From NCBI RefSeq assembly GCF_025353065.1, contig NZ_JANXRJ010000155.1, positions 1-61,044 on the forward strand: 61,044 bases of DNA. The letters are read 5' to 3'. The DNA is from Lapillicoccus sp. (GTDB lineage Bacteria; Actinomycetota; Actinomycetes; Actinomycetales; Dermatophilaceae). Positions 1-7,661 of the stretch are shown here, in pieces. The notes under the pieces were generated by a model that was not told where the DNA came from, did no database searches, and saw nothing but the letters and a program-made list of their open reading frames with translations. Each line of letters starts with the position of its first letter. Positions within the stretch are counted from its first letter, which is position 1. The translations under genes and the position numbers were made by a program.

Positions 1-187
1 CGGTGATGACAACCGGGATGACCGTGCCGGCATCACCCTGCGTCTGAGCGTTGAACGCCTTGACGAACTCCATGATGTTGACGCCGTGCTGACCGAGCGC
101 GGGACCGACGGGCGGTGCGGGCGTGGCCTGGCCGGCCTGGATCTGCAGCTTGATGAAGCCGGAGACCCTCTTCTTCTTGGGGGGCAT
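1..187 (-). CDS. rplK: 50S ribosomal protein L11 (partial, 3' end outside window)
   Basis: L11 binds 23S rRNA in the GTPase-associated centre and is needed for factor-dependent GTP hydrolysis. The visible 62 codons start at ATG 187-185 and read [19 protein letters not shown]..., followed by the conserved Pro-rich turn ([13 protein letters not shown]) and [14 protein letters not shown] of the N-terminal domain, the region bound by thiostrepton. The gene runs off the left edge, so the rRNA-binding C-terminal domain is not seen. It lies 105 bases downstream of nusG on the same strand, the usual secE-nusG-rplK order. Identification rests on direct reading of the sequence and is secure. Confidence 0.97.
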   Translation of the reverse strand, partial: MPPKKKRVSGFIKLQIQAGQATPAPPVGPALGQHGVNIMEFVKAFNAQTQGDAGTVIPVVIT

Positions 188-292
188 GTTCCTTGACCTT
201 CTGTGGGTGGTGGTGGGCCGACGCCGTGGGCGATGACCCGGTTGCGGTGTGGCCCCGGCGGGTGCCGGGACCTGTTGGACGTGCGTCGGACG

Positions 293-1096
293 TCAGATCT
301 TGGCGACCTGGCCGAACGACAGCTCGACCGGGGTCTCCCGGCCGAAGATGGAGACGAGCACCTTGAGCTTCTGGGTGACCGCGTTGATCTCGGAGATCGT
401 CGCGGGCAGGGTCTCGAAGGGCCCCTCCATGACGGTGACCGACTCGCCGACCACGAAGTCGACGATGGTGGCGTCCTTGCCGGAGCCCGTGGAGCCACCG
501 GCTGCGGCGGCGGCGGCCGACTCGGGGGTCTCGAGGTCGGGGGCGAGCATCACGAAGACCTCGTCGAGGCTGAGCGGCACGGGCTGGTGGGCGTTGCCGA
601 CGAAGCCCGTGACGCCCGGGGTGTGCCGGACGGCGCCCCAGCTCTCGTCGGTCAGCTCCATCCGGACCAGGACGTAGCCCGGCATCCGGACCCGGCGCAC
701 GAGCTTCTTCTGGCCGTTCTTGATCTCGGTGACCTCTTCCATGGGCACCTCGATCTCGAAGATGTGGTCCTCCATGTTGAGGGAGACGATGCGGGTCTCG
801 AGGTTGGTCTTGACCCGGTTCTCGTAGCCGGCGTAGGAGTGGATGACGTACCAGTCACCCTCCTTCATCCGCAGGCCCAGCTTGTACTCCGCGACGGGGT
901 CGACCGGCTCGGCGTCCTCGATGTCCTCGGGCCCGGCTTCGGGCTCGGCTTCGGGCTCGCTGACCTCGGCGGCGTCCGCGTCCGTGGCGACGAGCGTGTC
1001 ATCGGTGTCGACGGCAGACTCGACGAGAGCCTCGTCCTCGACGGTCTCGAGGTCGTGCTCGGTGTCGGTGCCCCGGAGGGCGTCCTGCTGGGACAC
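293..1096 (-). CDS. nusG: transcription termination/antitermination factor NusG
   Basis: NusG binds the RNA polymerase clamp and links it to ribosomes or Rho. The 267-residue product has three parts: an acidic, low-complexity N-terminal extension (about residues 1-75, rich in Glu, Asp and Ala with a repeated EPEA unit) that is typical of actinobacterial NusG; an NGN domain (about 78-185, [19 protein letters not shown]... [16 protein letters not shown]); and a C-terminal KOW domain with the family ending [17 protein letters not shown]. The start is GTG 1096, preceded by an AAGCAGG ribosome-binding site. secE lies 108 bases upstream and rplK follows. E. coli NusG is about 181 residues, so the extra length is all N-terminal. 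Confidence 0.97.
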   Translation of the reverse strand: MSQQDALRGTDTEHDLETVEDEALVESAVDTDDTLVATDADAAEVSEPEAEPEAGPEDIEDAEPVDPVAEYKLGLRMKEGDWYVIHSYAGYENRVKTNLETRIVSLNMEDHIFEIEVPMEEVTEIKNGQKKLVRRVRMPGYVLVRMELTDESWGAVRHTPGVTGFVGNAHQPVPLSLDEVFVMLAPDLETPESAAAAAAGGSTGSGKDATIVDFVVGESVTVMEGPFETLPATISEINAVTQKLKVLVSIFGRETPVELSFGQVAKI

Positions 1097-1204
1097 GTGG
1101 GTGACCTGCTTCCTGTGCTGACGTGGGTGAAGTCGGAGGGTGGGGGTCGTGCCCCCGCACCCTCCGGGCGGGGTGCGCTCTGTCGTGCGGTCGCCGTGGT
1201 CGGG

Positions 1205-1474
1205 CTAGCCCGCGAGGGCGAACAGGACGATCCGGTGGAACACGAAGTCGAAGCCGGAGACGAGCGCCATGATGACGAGGACGAACACGATCACCACGCC
1301 GGTGTAGTTGATCAGCTCGGGACCCGTGGGGCGGACCACCTTGCGCAGCTCGTCGATGATCTGACTGACGAACAGACCGATGGACTGGACGAACCGACTG
1401 ACCGGGTTGCCCTGCTGCGCGCGCTTGCGATCGGCTCGACCGGTGTCGCGGTGACCTGCACTGGTCTCAGTCAC
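1205..1474 (-). CDS. secE: preprotein translocase subunit SecE
   Basis: SecE clamps SecY in the Sec translocon of the cytoplasmic membrane. The 89-residue protein is the short one-helix form: a basic N-terminus, the amphipathic segment NPVSRFVQSIGLFVSQIIDELRKVVRPT with the conserved E-L-x-K-V-x-x-P motif, and one transmembrane helix (about residues 57-80). The start is GTG 1474 with an AAGGA ribosome-binding site eight bases upstream. It sits between tRNA-Trp and nusG on the same strand, the standard actinobacterial arrangement. Confidence 0.96.
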   Translation of the reverse strand: MTETSAGHRDTGRADRKRAQQGNPVSRFVQSIGLFVSQIIDELRKVVRPTGPELINYTGVVIVFVLVIMALVSGFDFVFHRIVLFALAG

Positions 1475-1526
1475 GGAGCTCTTCCTTTGCTTTCAATCAC
1501 GATTGTCCGCCATCGATGCGACAACG

Positions 1527-1599
1527 CAGGGCACGAGGGACTCGAACCCCCAACCCCCGGTTTTGGAGACCGGTGCTCTACCAATTGAGCTAGTGCCCT
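1527..1599 (-). tRNA. trnW: tRNA-Trp (anticodon CCA)
   Basis: The minus strand folds into a complete cloverleaf of 73 bases. The acceptor AGGGCAC pairs with GTGCCCT, the anticodon stem CCGGT/ACCGG encloses loop CTCCAAA with anticodon CCA, and the T arm carries GGTTCGAGTCC. The CCA tail is not encoded. The gene lies just before secE, its usual place in actinobacteria. Confidence 0.96.
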
Positions 1600-1733
1600 T
1601 CGCGGACCCGGTTGGGCGGGAACCGCGGGCGCCTGACGGCGGGCACAGTGAGTCTGGGCAGCCGTCAACCACCGCCAGCAGCATACGGGACCGGCCCGAC
1701 CGGGCGCGAACTCGAGCGAGGTAAGCGCTCCTG

Positions 1734-1766
1734 CACATGCTCATGTGTCGTAGCGGATGCTAGTGT
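1734..1766 (+). promoter_or_regulatory. vapB promoter with overlapping operator palindrome
   Basis: A perfect inverted repeat CACATG-ct-CATGTG (1734-1747) lies where the -35 element would be. A -10-like TAGTGT (1761-1766) ends seven bases before the ATG of the antitoxin gene, which fits a leaderless transcript. Ribbon-helix-helix antitoxins normally repress their own promoter by binding such palindromes, so autoregulation is likely. The palindrome and spacing are seen; binding is inferred. Confidence 0.55.
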
Positions 1767-1773
1767 GCCGGGC

Positions 1774-2052
1774 ATGTCGCTCCTGGAACGCCGCCTCCAG
1801 CTGTTGCTCGACGAGGAGCGCTACGCCCTCGTCCGTGCTGAGTCGCAGCGCAGCGGACGCAGCATCGCTGCGGTGATCCGGGAGGCCATCGACGACCGGT
1901 TCGCGGTGCGGGAGCAGGACGCGCGGACGGCGGCGGCGGCCCGGCTGCTCGAGCGGCACGCCGACCCCGGAGCCGGGCACGAGCCGGACTGGGACGCCAT
2001 CAAGGGCGAGCTGGAGGACGACCTGCTCCGGCCGCTGCGCGCCGCCACGTGA
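1774..2052 (+). CDS. ribbon-helix-helix antitoxin, VapB-like
   Basis: This 92-residue protein is the probable antitoxin of the VapC-like toxin that follows. The N-terminal part (MSLLERRLQLLLDEERYALVRAESQRSGRSIAAVIREAIDDRF) looks like a CopG/Arc ribbon-helix-helix DNA-binding domain: a short strand, a helix, the turn SGRS and a second helix with the AxxIREAI pattern. The C-terminal half is charged and Ala-rich and would wrap the toxin. The start ATG 1774 is chosen because a -10-like TAGTGT lies seven bases upstream; an in-frame extension further upstream has no family similarity. Its stop codon overlaps the toxin start by four bases (GTGA), so the two are translationally coupled. Confidence 0.8.
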   Translation: MSLLERRLQLLLDEERYALVRAESQRSGRSIAAVIREAIDDRFAVREQDARTAAAARLLERHADPGAGHEPDWDAIKGELEDDLLRPLRAAT

Positions 2053-2462
2053 AGGTCCTCGTCCTCGACACGGCCCCGCTGCTCTATGCCATCGGGTCGA
2101 GTCATCCGTTGCGCGAGCCGTGTCGGCGCATCATCGAGGCGGCCCTGCGTCAGGAGGTCGAGCTCCACGTGAGTGCGGAGGCCGTGCAGGAGGTGCTCCA
2201 CCACCGGCTGCGCCGAGGTGATCGGGCGTCCGCGGTCACCGATGCCCGGGATGTCGCGGCCCTGTGCGTCATCCACCCCCTCGACACCGCCGTGCTCGAC
2301 GCCGCGATCACCCTCGTCGCCAGCACGCCCCTGCGCGGGAGGGACGCCGTCCACGCGGCGACAGCGTTGCTGGTGGGCGCGGGTCACATCGTGAGCACCG
2401 ACCAGGCGTTCGCGGCCGTGGACGGCCTGCGGCTCGTCGACCCGGCCGACGCGCTGCTCTGA
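2049..2462 (+). CDS. PIN-domain RNase toxin, VapC-like
   Basis: PIN-domain toxins are Mg2+-dependent RNases that cleave tRNA or rRNA when the antitoxin is lost. The 137-residue product has the four expected acidic residues: D7 in MKVLVLDTAPLLYA, E48 in AEAVQEVLHH, D99 in LRGRDAVHAATA and D118 in VSTDQAF. The length is normal for the family. GTG 2049 overlaps the antitoxin stop. The pair sits between tRNA-Trp and an aminotransferase gene inside an otherwise conserved core locus, which suggests insertion beside the tRNA. The substrate cannot be told from sequence. Confidence 0.85.
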   Translation: MKVLVLDTAPLLYAIGSSHPLREPCRRIIEAALRQEVELHVSAEAVQEVLHHRLRRGDRASAVTDARDVAALCVIHPLDTAVLDAAITLVASTPLRGRDAVHAATALLVGAGHIVSTDQAFAAVDGLRLVDPADALL

Positions 2463-2548
2463 GCGCCAGGCGGGCGACAGACGGGCGACGGGCGGGCGGA
2501 GCGCGCGCGGCATACCGGCTCGGGCAGGTGGATGGGAGGATGGCGGGC

Positions 2549-3868
2549 GTGACGACCATCTCCTCCCCCGCGCCCTCCCCCACTCCGGCCCCCGTCCGAC
2601 CGTTGGCCTCGCTCACCCCCGACGAGCTCGCCACCTTCCTCGCCGAGACCCGCGAGGCGTATGCCGCGCTGCAGGCCCGCGGGCTGAAGCTCGACCTCAC
2701 CCGCGGGAAGCCCTCGAGCGCCCAGCTCGACCTGGCCAACGAGCTCCTGCACCTGCCGACGACCACGAAGGACCGGTCCGGCGCCGACGTGCGCAACTAC
2801 GGCAACCTCGAGGGGCTCACCGAGCTGCGCGAGATCTTCGCCGAGCTGCTCTGGGTGGAGGTCGACCAGGTGGTCTGCGGGGGCAACTCGAGCCTGACGA
2901 TGATGCACGACACGCTCGTGGACCTGCTCCTGCACGGCGCGCCTGGCTCGCCGCGGCGTTGGGTCGACGAGCCGGTCGTCAAGTTCGTCTGTCCGGTGCC
3001 GGGCTACGACCGGCACTTCTCGATGCTCGCGAGCTTCGGCATCGAGATGGTCACCGTGCCGACGAACGCGGACGGCCCCGACGCCGAGGCGGTGGCGGCG
3101 CTGGTCAGGGACGACCCGAGCGTCAAGGGCATGTGGGTCGTGCCGACCTACGCCAACCCCTCCGGGGCGGTCTGCTCGCAGGAGGTGGCCGCCGCGCTGA
3201 TGGCGATGCCGACCGCGGCTCCGGACTTCCGGATCTTCTGGGACAACGCCTACGCCTTCCACCACCTCACCGAGGATGAGGCCAAGAGCGCCGATGCCCT
3301 CACCCTGGCGCTGGCCTCCGGGCACCCCGACCGGCCGATCATGTTCGCCTCGACGTCGAAGATCACCTTCGCCGGTGCCGGGGTCGCGGTCATGGCCGCG
3401 TCCGCTGCCAACAAGGCGTGGTACCTCGAGCACCTGGCGATGGGCTCGATCGGGCCGGACAAGGTCAACCACCTGCGTCACGTCGAGTTCTTCCGCGACG
3501 CCGGCGGCGTGCGCGACCACATGCGCAAGCACCGCGCGATCATCGCCCCGAAGTTCGACGCCGTCGACGACGCGCTGACGACCGCGCTCGACGGGCTCGA
3601 GATCGCCGAGTGGACCAGGCCGACGGGCGGCTACTTCGTCAACCTCGACGTCGTGGACGGCACCGCCGCCCGGGTCGTCGCGCTGGCGAAGCAGGCCGGG
3701 ATCTCCCTGACTCCCGCCGGCTCGTCCTTCCCGCTCGGCCACGACCCGCGCGACCGCAACATCCGGCTCGCCCCGACCTTCCCGGTCCTCGCCGAGGTCG
3801 AGACCGCGATGGCCGGCGTCGGCACCTGCGTCGCGCTCGCGGCGGCCGAGAAGCTCCTCGGCGCCTGA
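2549..3868 (+). CDS. aspartate aminotransferase, class Ic type (PLP-dependent)
   Basis: Fold type I PLP aminotransferase of the MocR-aminotransferase-like family (Pfam Aminotran_MocR), which includes the class Ic aspartate aminotransferase of Corynebacterium. It would interconvert aspartate plus 2-oxoglutarate with oxaloacetate plus glutamate. Visible motifs are KLDLTRGKPSSAQLDLAN near the N-terminus, GNSSLTMMHD for cofactor phosphate, WVVPTYANPSGAV, FWDNAYAFHHL, the PLP lysine in FASTSKITFAG (about K271) and the substrate-carboxylate arginine in DRNIRLAPTF. GTG 2549 is preferred over ATG 2540 because GGGAGG lies nine bases upstream and a GAGGAT hexamer lies seven bases upstream; the ATG has no spacing for a ribosome-binding site. 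The product is 439 residues, normal for the family. Confidence 0.9.
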   Translation: MTTISSPAPSPTPAPVRPLASLTPDELATFLAETREAYAALQARGLKLDLTRGKPSSAQLDLANELLHLPTTTKDRSGADVRNYGNLEGLTELREIFAELLWVEVDQVVCGGNSSLTMMHDTLVDLLLHGAPGSPRRWVDEPVVKFVCPVPGYDRHFSMLASFGIEMVTVPTNADGPDAEAVAALVRDDPSVKGMWVVPTYANPSGAVCSQEVAAALMAMPTAAPDFRIFWDNAYAFHHLTEDEAKSADALTLALASGHPDRPIMFASTSKITFAGAGVAVMAASAANKAWYLEHLAMGSIGPDKVNHLRHVEFFRDAGGVRDHMRKHRAIIAPKFDAVDDALTTALDGLEIAEWTRPTGGYFVNLDVVDGTAARVVALAKQAGISLTPAGSSFPLGHDPRDRNIRLAPTFPVLAEVETAMAGVGTCVALAAAEKLLGA

Positions 3869-3916
3869 CCCTGGCCGAGGTCGCGCACCTGGAGGGGACT
3901 GCCAACCGGCGCGAGT

Positions 3917-3949
3917 CCGGTATGCCGTCTGGCTGGCGCGGCATACCGG
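3917..3949. terminator. hairpin made from two opposed GTATGCCG motifs
   Basis: CCGGTATGCCG (3917-3927) and CGGCATACCGG (3939-3949) are a perfect 11-bp inverted repeat around an 11-base loop, 49 bases after the aminotransferase stop codon. The arms are two opposed copies of the dispersed GTATGCCG octamer. No T-run follows, so intrinsic termination would be of the actinobacterial U-poor type. Termination is inferred from position only. The rest of the 257-base gap before the next gene shows nothing recognisable. Confidence 0.55.
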
Positions 3950-4125
3950 GCACCTGCCGGTCCTCCGTCCCCATTGACGGAGCCGCGCGACCGAGAGGTC
4001 ACGTGCGGTCGTTCCCGGACCCCCAGAACGACCGGTCCTGACCCCTCGACCGGGCCCGGGCGGCTCGCGGGGGCGAGAGGTCACCTCTGGCGCGGCCCGA
4101 TGGCGGTGCGTGGCAGAGTGAGGAC

Positions 4126-4743
4126 ATGAGCGACAACGGCATCGACGAGAGCTACAGCGGCGAGGATCTCAACACCGACACGGGGTCCTACTCCCTCGAC
4201 GACGAGGACCAGCTGCAGGCGGAGGACACCCTGGTCGACCGGGGGGTCGAGGACACCCTGGACGAGGGCTACTCCCCCGCCGAGCGGGCGCAGGGGTCGA
4301 CCGCCTGGGGGACCACCGCCTGGGAGCAGTCGCAGGACGAGACGATCGAGCAGCGCATCAAGCAGGAGATCCCGGACCCGGACTCGGCCTATGGCGCGCC
4401 CGACAACGAGAGTGGCCTGGACCGGCTCGACGAGGAGCGGGTCGGCGGCGACGACCCCGACGCGATCGCCGCCGAGGACGACTTCCTCGGCGACGCGGGC
4501 AGCCGGAGCGGCCGGCTCGTCGCGCCCGACGAGGGCGCGCGCAGCGACGAGGAGAAGGAGATGATCGGCAGCGACGTCGGGTTCTCCGGTGGTGCCGCCT
4601 CGGCCGAGGAGGCCGCCGTCCACGTCGAGGCCGACACCGAGCTCGAGGGCCTCGACAACGACGAGTCCGACGAGTCCGACGTCGACGACACCGTGATGCA
4701 CGCGGACGACGACCCGGAAGAGCTCGCCGACCTCATCGACTGA
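4126..4743 (+). CDS. DUF5709 family acidic protein
   Basis: A 205-residue, very acidic, hydrophilic protein of unknown function that matches the actinobacterial DUF5709 pattern: SYSGEDLNTDTGSYSLDDEDQLQAEDTL, then ...DRGVEDTLDEGYSPAERAQGSTAWGTTAWEQ, GRLVAPDEGARSDEEKEMIGSDVGFSGGAASAEEAAVHV and an acidic tail. It has no signal peptide, membrane segment or catalytic motif and is probably largely disordered. ATG 4126 has GAGGAC just upstream and also a CAGAGT hexamer six bases before it, so it could be leaderless. It converges with the MpaB-family gene with only four bases between the two stop codons. Confidence 0.85.
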   Translation: MSDNGIDESYSGEDLNTDTGSYSLDDEDQLQAEDTLVDRGVEDTLDEGYSPAERAQGSTAWGTTAWEQSQDETIEQRIKQEIPDPDSAYGAPDNESGLDRLDEERVGGDDPDAIAAEDDFLGDAGSRSGRLVAPDEGARSDEEKEMIGSDVGFSGGAASAEEAAVHVEADTELEGLDNDESDESDVDDTVMHADDDPEELADLID

Positions 4744-4747
4744 GCGG

Positions 4748-5668
4748 TCAGCCCGGCGCCGGGTCGCCGGTGCTCGTCTCCCGCCGCCACTGCGGCACCG
4801 GGCAGCGCGAGTCCGCCGTCCCCGGGAAGGTGCCGAGGTCCTCGACCCGGTAGCCGTCCGGATAGGTCCGGACGGTCGGGTTCTGCCGCCCGAGGGTCGG
4901 CTCGGTGCGCGGTGGCAGCAACCGGACGAGCCGGCCCCGGGTGGTGAGGGCGGACCGGAAGATCGCCCGCACCGGCCTGGTCGGTCGGGGGTAGTGGAAG
5001 GCGTCCAGCAGGTGGTCGTCCATCAGCGAGAACGCCAGCTGCCGCACCACCGCCCGCGGCGCCCACCGGTTCGGGGCGAAGGTGCCCAGCAGGTCGAGGG
5101 TCGCGTCGGCCACGGCGCGCGCGCCCTCGTCGAAGGCGAAGTGCTCCCGCTCGTAGTCCTCCATCAGGGCCTCGAAACCGGCATACGTCGTCGGCAGCTG
5201 CGTGATCCCCATGTGCCGGCCGAGGTCGAGGTAGTAGGCGGTCGTCGCATCGCGCTCCCCGTCGGTGTAACGGCGCCAGCCGTAGGCGTCGACCCAGCGC
5301 ACCGGCGAGACGACGAAGGTGGCCAGCACGTAACGCAGGTCGTCGTCGGGGATGCCGTGGGCGCGGTGCATCTGGTTCATCCGGCGGACCGCCATCCGTC
5401 CCTCGGGGCTCGCGAGCCCGTGCTCGAGGGCGGCGTCGAGGACGAGCACCGTGTCGTCGTAACGCTTCTGGGTGCGCTCGGTGAACTCGCCCGTCTCGAA
5501 GAGCAGCCGTCCGATGCTCGGCACGGCATACGTGCGGAAGAGGGCGAAGCTCAGCGCTTGCGTGATGTCCCAAGGGAACTCGCGGGTGGCCAGCAGGGTG
5601 CTGATGCGCACGTAGTCCGTCTCCGGGTCGAGGTGCGCGATCTCGTCACGGAGGTCGTAGCGACCCAT
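4748..5668 (-). CDS. oxygenase MpaB family protein (DUF2236)
   Basis: Member of the MpaB/latex-clearing-protein superfamily of haem-binding oxygenases (DUF2236), many of uncharacterised substrate. The 306-residue product shows family landmarks: FALFRTYAVPSIGRLL near the N-terminus, HRAHGIPDDDLRYVLATFVVSPVRWVDAYGWR with a His and Trp-rich centre, and TAYYLDLGRHMGITQLPTTYAGFEALMEDYEREHF. No signal peptide is seen, so it should be cytoplasmic. ATG 5668 is chosen because TAGGGT lies exactly seven bases upstream, a leaderless promoter geometry. It is transcribed divergently from the adenosine-deaminase-like gene. The substrate is unknown. Confidence 0.85.
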   Translation of the reverse strand: MGRYDLRDEIAHLDPETDYVRISTLLATREFPWDITQALSFALFRTYAVPSIGRLLFETGEFTERTQKRYDDTVLVLDAALEHGLASPEGRMAVRRMNQMHRAHGIPDDDLRYVLATFVVSPVRWVDAYGWRRYTDGERDATTAYYLDLGRHMGITQLPTTYAGFEALMEDYEREHFAFDEGARAVADATLDLLGTFAPNRWAPRAVVRQLAFSLMDDHLLDAFHYPRPTRPVRAIFRSALTTRGRLVRLLPPRTEPTLGRQNPTVRTYPDGYRVEDLGTFPGTADSRCPVPQWRRETSTGDPAPG

Positions 5669-5725
5669 GCCTCGGACCCTATGCCCGCTCGCCCGATCGT
5701 GTGCGCGCTCTGCCACAGTGGTGTC
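5669..5725. promoter_or_regulatory. divergent promoter region, two leaderless genes
   Basis: Only 57 bases separate two divergent start codons. On the minus strand TAGGGT (5676-5681) is seven bases from ATG 5668. On the plus strand CACAGT (5714-5719) is six bases from GTG 5726. Neither side has a ribosome-binding site in this space, so both mRNAs probably begin at the start codon. The spacings are seen; promoter activity is inferred. Confidence 0.5.
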
Positions 5726-6823
5726 GTGCACAGTGGTGGCTTGGCGGTGCCCGGACGCGACCTCGCCACCCTGCCGAAGGCCCACCTGCACCTCCACTTC
5801 ACCGGATCGATGCGGATCAGCACCCTGGCCGAGCTGGCCGACCACCACGGCGTCCGGCTGCCCGAGGCGCTGCGCGCGTCGCTGGACTGGGTGCCGCCCC
5901 GGCTGCACGCGACGGACGAGCGCGGCTGGTTCCGCTTCCAGCGGCTCTACGACCTGGCCCGGGCGTGCGTGCGCGGCGAGGACGACATGCGCCGCATCGT
6001 GCGGGAGGCGGCGGTCGACGACCACGCCGAGGGGTCGCGCTGGCTCGAGATCCAGGTCGAGCCGAGCTCCTACGCTCCGTTCGTCGGCGGCATCACGCCC
6101 GCTCTGGAGATCGTCCTCGACGAGGCGCGGCTGGTCTCCGCGGACCTCGGCATCGGGGTCGGGGTCATCGTTGCGGCCAGCCGGATCCGCCACCCGCTCG
6201 ACGCCCGCACGCTGGCGCGCCTCGCGGTCCGGTATGCCGGGTCGGGGCCCGGCACGGTCATCGGCTTCGGCCTCAGCAACGACGAGCGCCGGGGCTGGCT
6301 GCCGGACTTCGCGCCGGCGTTCGACATCGCCCGGCGCGGAGGCATCGCCCTGGTGCCGCACGCCGGCGAGCTGCTCGGCCCGAGCAGCGTCATCGACACG
6401 CTGTCGGTGCTGCGTCCCGACCGGATCGGCCACGGGGTGCGCTGTGTCGAGGACCCGCTCGTGCTCGACGCCGTCGCCGAGTCGGGCGTCGTCCTCGAGG
6501 TGTGCCCCGGCAGCAACGTCTCGCTGGGGGTCTACCGGAGCGCCGCGGACGTGCCGCTCGCCGACCTGCTCGAGGCCGGCGTCCCCGTCGCGCTCGGCGC
6601 CGACGACCCGCTGCTCTTCGGATCGCGCCTGGTGGCGCAGTACGTGATCGCCCGCGACGACCTGGGTCTCGACGACGTGGCCCTGGCCGGCCTCGCCCGC
6701 TCGTCGCTGCACGGCAGCACGGCCCCTGCGGAGGTGCTCGACCGAGCCGACCGCGACCTCGACGCCTGGCTCTCGGGGCCGCCGGATTTGGAGGCAGCCA
6801 CCTCCGCACGGCACTCTGGATGA
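5726..6823 (+). CDS. adenosine deaminase family protein
   Basis: Zn-dependent amidohydrolase of the adenosine/adenine deaminase family, which deaminates adenosine (or a related purine) to inosine. Motifs in order: the HxH metal site in KAHLHLHFTGSMR, PHAGELLGPSS with metal His and catalytic Glu, RIGHGVR with the catalytic His, and ALGADDPLLFGS with the metal-binding Asp pair (classical enzymes have SDDP here). The length of 365 residues is normal. GTG 5726 is chosen from the -10-like CACAGT six bases upstream; ATG 5681 is an alternative. Because S-D-D-P is replaced by A-D-D-P, specificity could differ from classical adenosine deaminase. Confidence 0.86.
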   Translation: MHSGGLAVPGRDLATLPKAHLHLHFTGSMRISTLAELADHHGVRLPEALRASLDWVPPRLHATDERGWFRFQRLYDLARACVRGEDDMRRIVREAAVDDHAEGSRWLEIQVEPSSYAPFVGGITPALEIVLDEARLVSADLGIGVGVIVAASRIRHPLDARTLARLAVRYAGSGPGTVIGFGLSNDERRGWLPDFAPAFDIARRGGIALVPHAGELLGPSSVIDTLSVLRPDRIGHGVRCVEDPLVLDAVAESGVVLEVCPGSNVSLGVYRSAADVPLADLLEAGVPVALGADDPLLFGSRLVAQYVIARDDLGLDDVALAGLARSSLHGSTAPAEVLDRADRDLDAWLSGPPDLEAATSARHSG

Positions 6824-6884
6824 CGGTCGCCCCGCTGTCATCGCGGCCGCGACACCCGGATCTGCGAAGGACGACACACCCCAC

Positions 6885-7556
6885 ATGAGGACAACTGCGC
6901 TGGCCCTGCTGGGCGGGCTGACTGCCGGCACCCTGCTCGTCGGAGGCTGCGCCGCACCCCAGCTGACGGCCACCGACGGCGGCACCGTCGCCCCTGCCAC
7001 CGCGACGGCGACGGGCCGTCCGCCGACCGGGAGCACCTCGGCGGGCCGCACCTCCGGGACGACCAGCGCCACACCGAGCCCGACGACCTCGCCGCCGACG
7101 CCGTTCCCGACCGCCTACCTCACGGTCGGCAAGACGATCACCGACACCGGACTCGGCCACAAGATCACCGTCTCCCGCATCCTGCGGACCCTGCCCTGGC
7201 CCGTCGGCTACCAGGCCACCTCCGCGACGTTCGAGCTCGTCGCCGTGGAGATGACCTTTGCGCCCAGCGCCACCTACACCGCGCCCCTGCGCGTCCAGGA
7301 CCTCTCCATCGCCACGGGCAGCCCGCTCCCCAACCGGCCCGACACCATCGACGACGCGATGCTCCAGGCCGCGAAGCTCACCCTCCTGCCCGCCGAGGTC
7401 GCGACCGGGAAGACGGCCACGGGGTGGGTCGTGTTCCGGATCGACCCCAAGGGCGCGCCGAAGCTGACGATGACCTACACCCGGCCGAAGTCCCAGGTCA
7501 CCGGCAGCGGGCAGGTCTTCGACAGCCAGGTGTTCAGCGTCGACGTCGTCGGCTGA
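6885..7556 (+). CDS. secreted lipoprotein, DUF4352-like domain
   Basis: A 223-residue probable lipoprotein. The N-terminal signal MRTTALALLGGLTAGTLLVGGC ends in a lipobox (LVGGC), followed by a Thr/Pro/Ala/Gly-rich linker (about residues 25-75). The C-terminal part (VGKTITDTGLGHKITVSRIL... FELVAVEMTFAPSATYTAPLRVQDLSI...ATGWVVFRIDP) has the alternating strands and V-x-V-E-M-T-F pattern of DUF4352/telomeric-repeat-like immunoglobulin folds found in Gram-positive lipoproteins. A GAAGGA ribosome-binding site precedes ATG 6885. It probably sits on the outer face of the membrane. The partner is unknown. Confidence 0.75.
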   Translation: MRTTALALLGGLTAGTLLVGGCAAPQLTATDGGTVAPATATATGRPPTGSTSAGRTSGTTSATPSPTTSPPTPFPTAYLTVGKTITDTGLGHKITVSRILRTLPWPVGYQATSATFELVAVEMTFAPSATYTAPLRVQDLSIATGSPLPNRPDTIDDAMLQAAKLTLLPAEVATGKTATGWVVFRIDPKGAPKLTMTYTRPKSQVTGSGQVFDSQVFSVDVVG

Positions 7557-7583
7557 CCCCGCCGAACGGCCCCCATCCCTGCC

Positions 7584-7631
7584 GGATTGGGGTACGGACG
7601 CGTCGTCGGCGACGCGTTCTCACCCCCATCC
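7584..7631. terminator. bidirectional hairpin between convergent genes
   Basis: Nested inverted repeats lie between the lipoprotein and murB stop codons. The outer arms GGATTGGGGT (7584-7593) and ACCCCCATCC (7622-7631) match at nine of ten positions, and the inner arms ACGCGTCG/CGACGCGT (7598-7605, 7610-7617) match perfectly around TCGG. A symmetrical hairpin here can stop transcription from both sides. Confidence 0.7.
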
Positions 7632-7661
7632 GGGGGCGGAGCGGGCGGGCGGTGCGCGCGC

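Noticed and set aside
188-292. Search for an L1/L11-type leader structure between nusG and rplK
   Set aside because: No convincing conserved stem was found by eye in this 105-base gap.
1612-1773. N-terminal extension of the antitoxin frame upstream of ATG 1774
   Set aside because: The extension has no family similarity and would run through the palindrome and -10 element.
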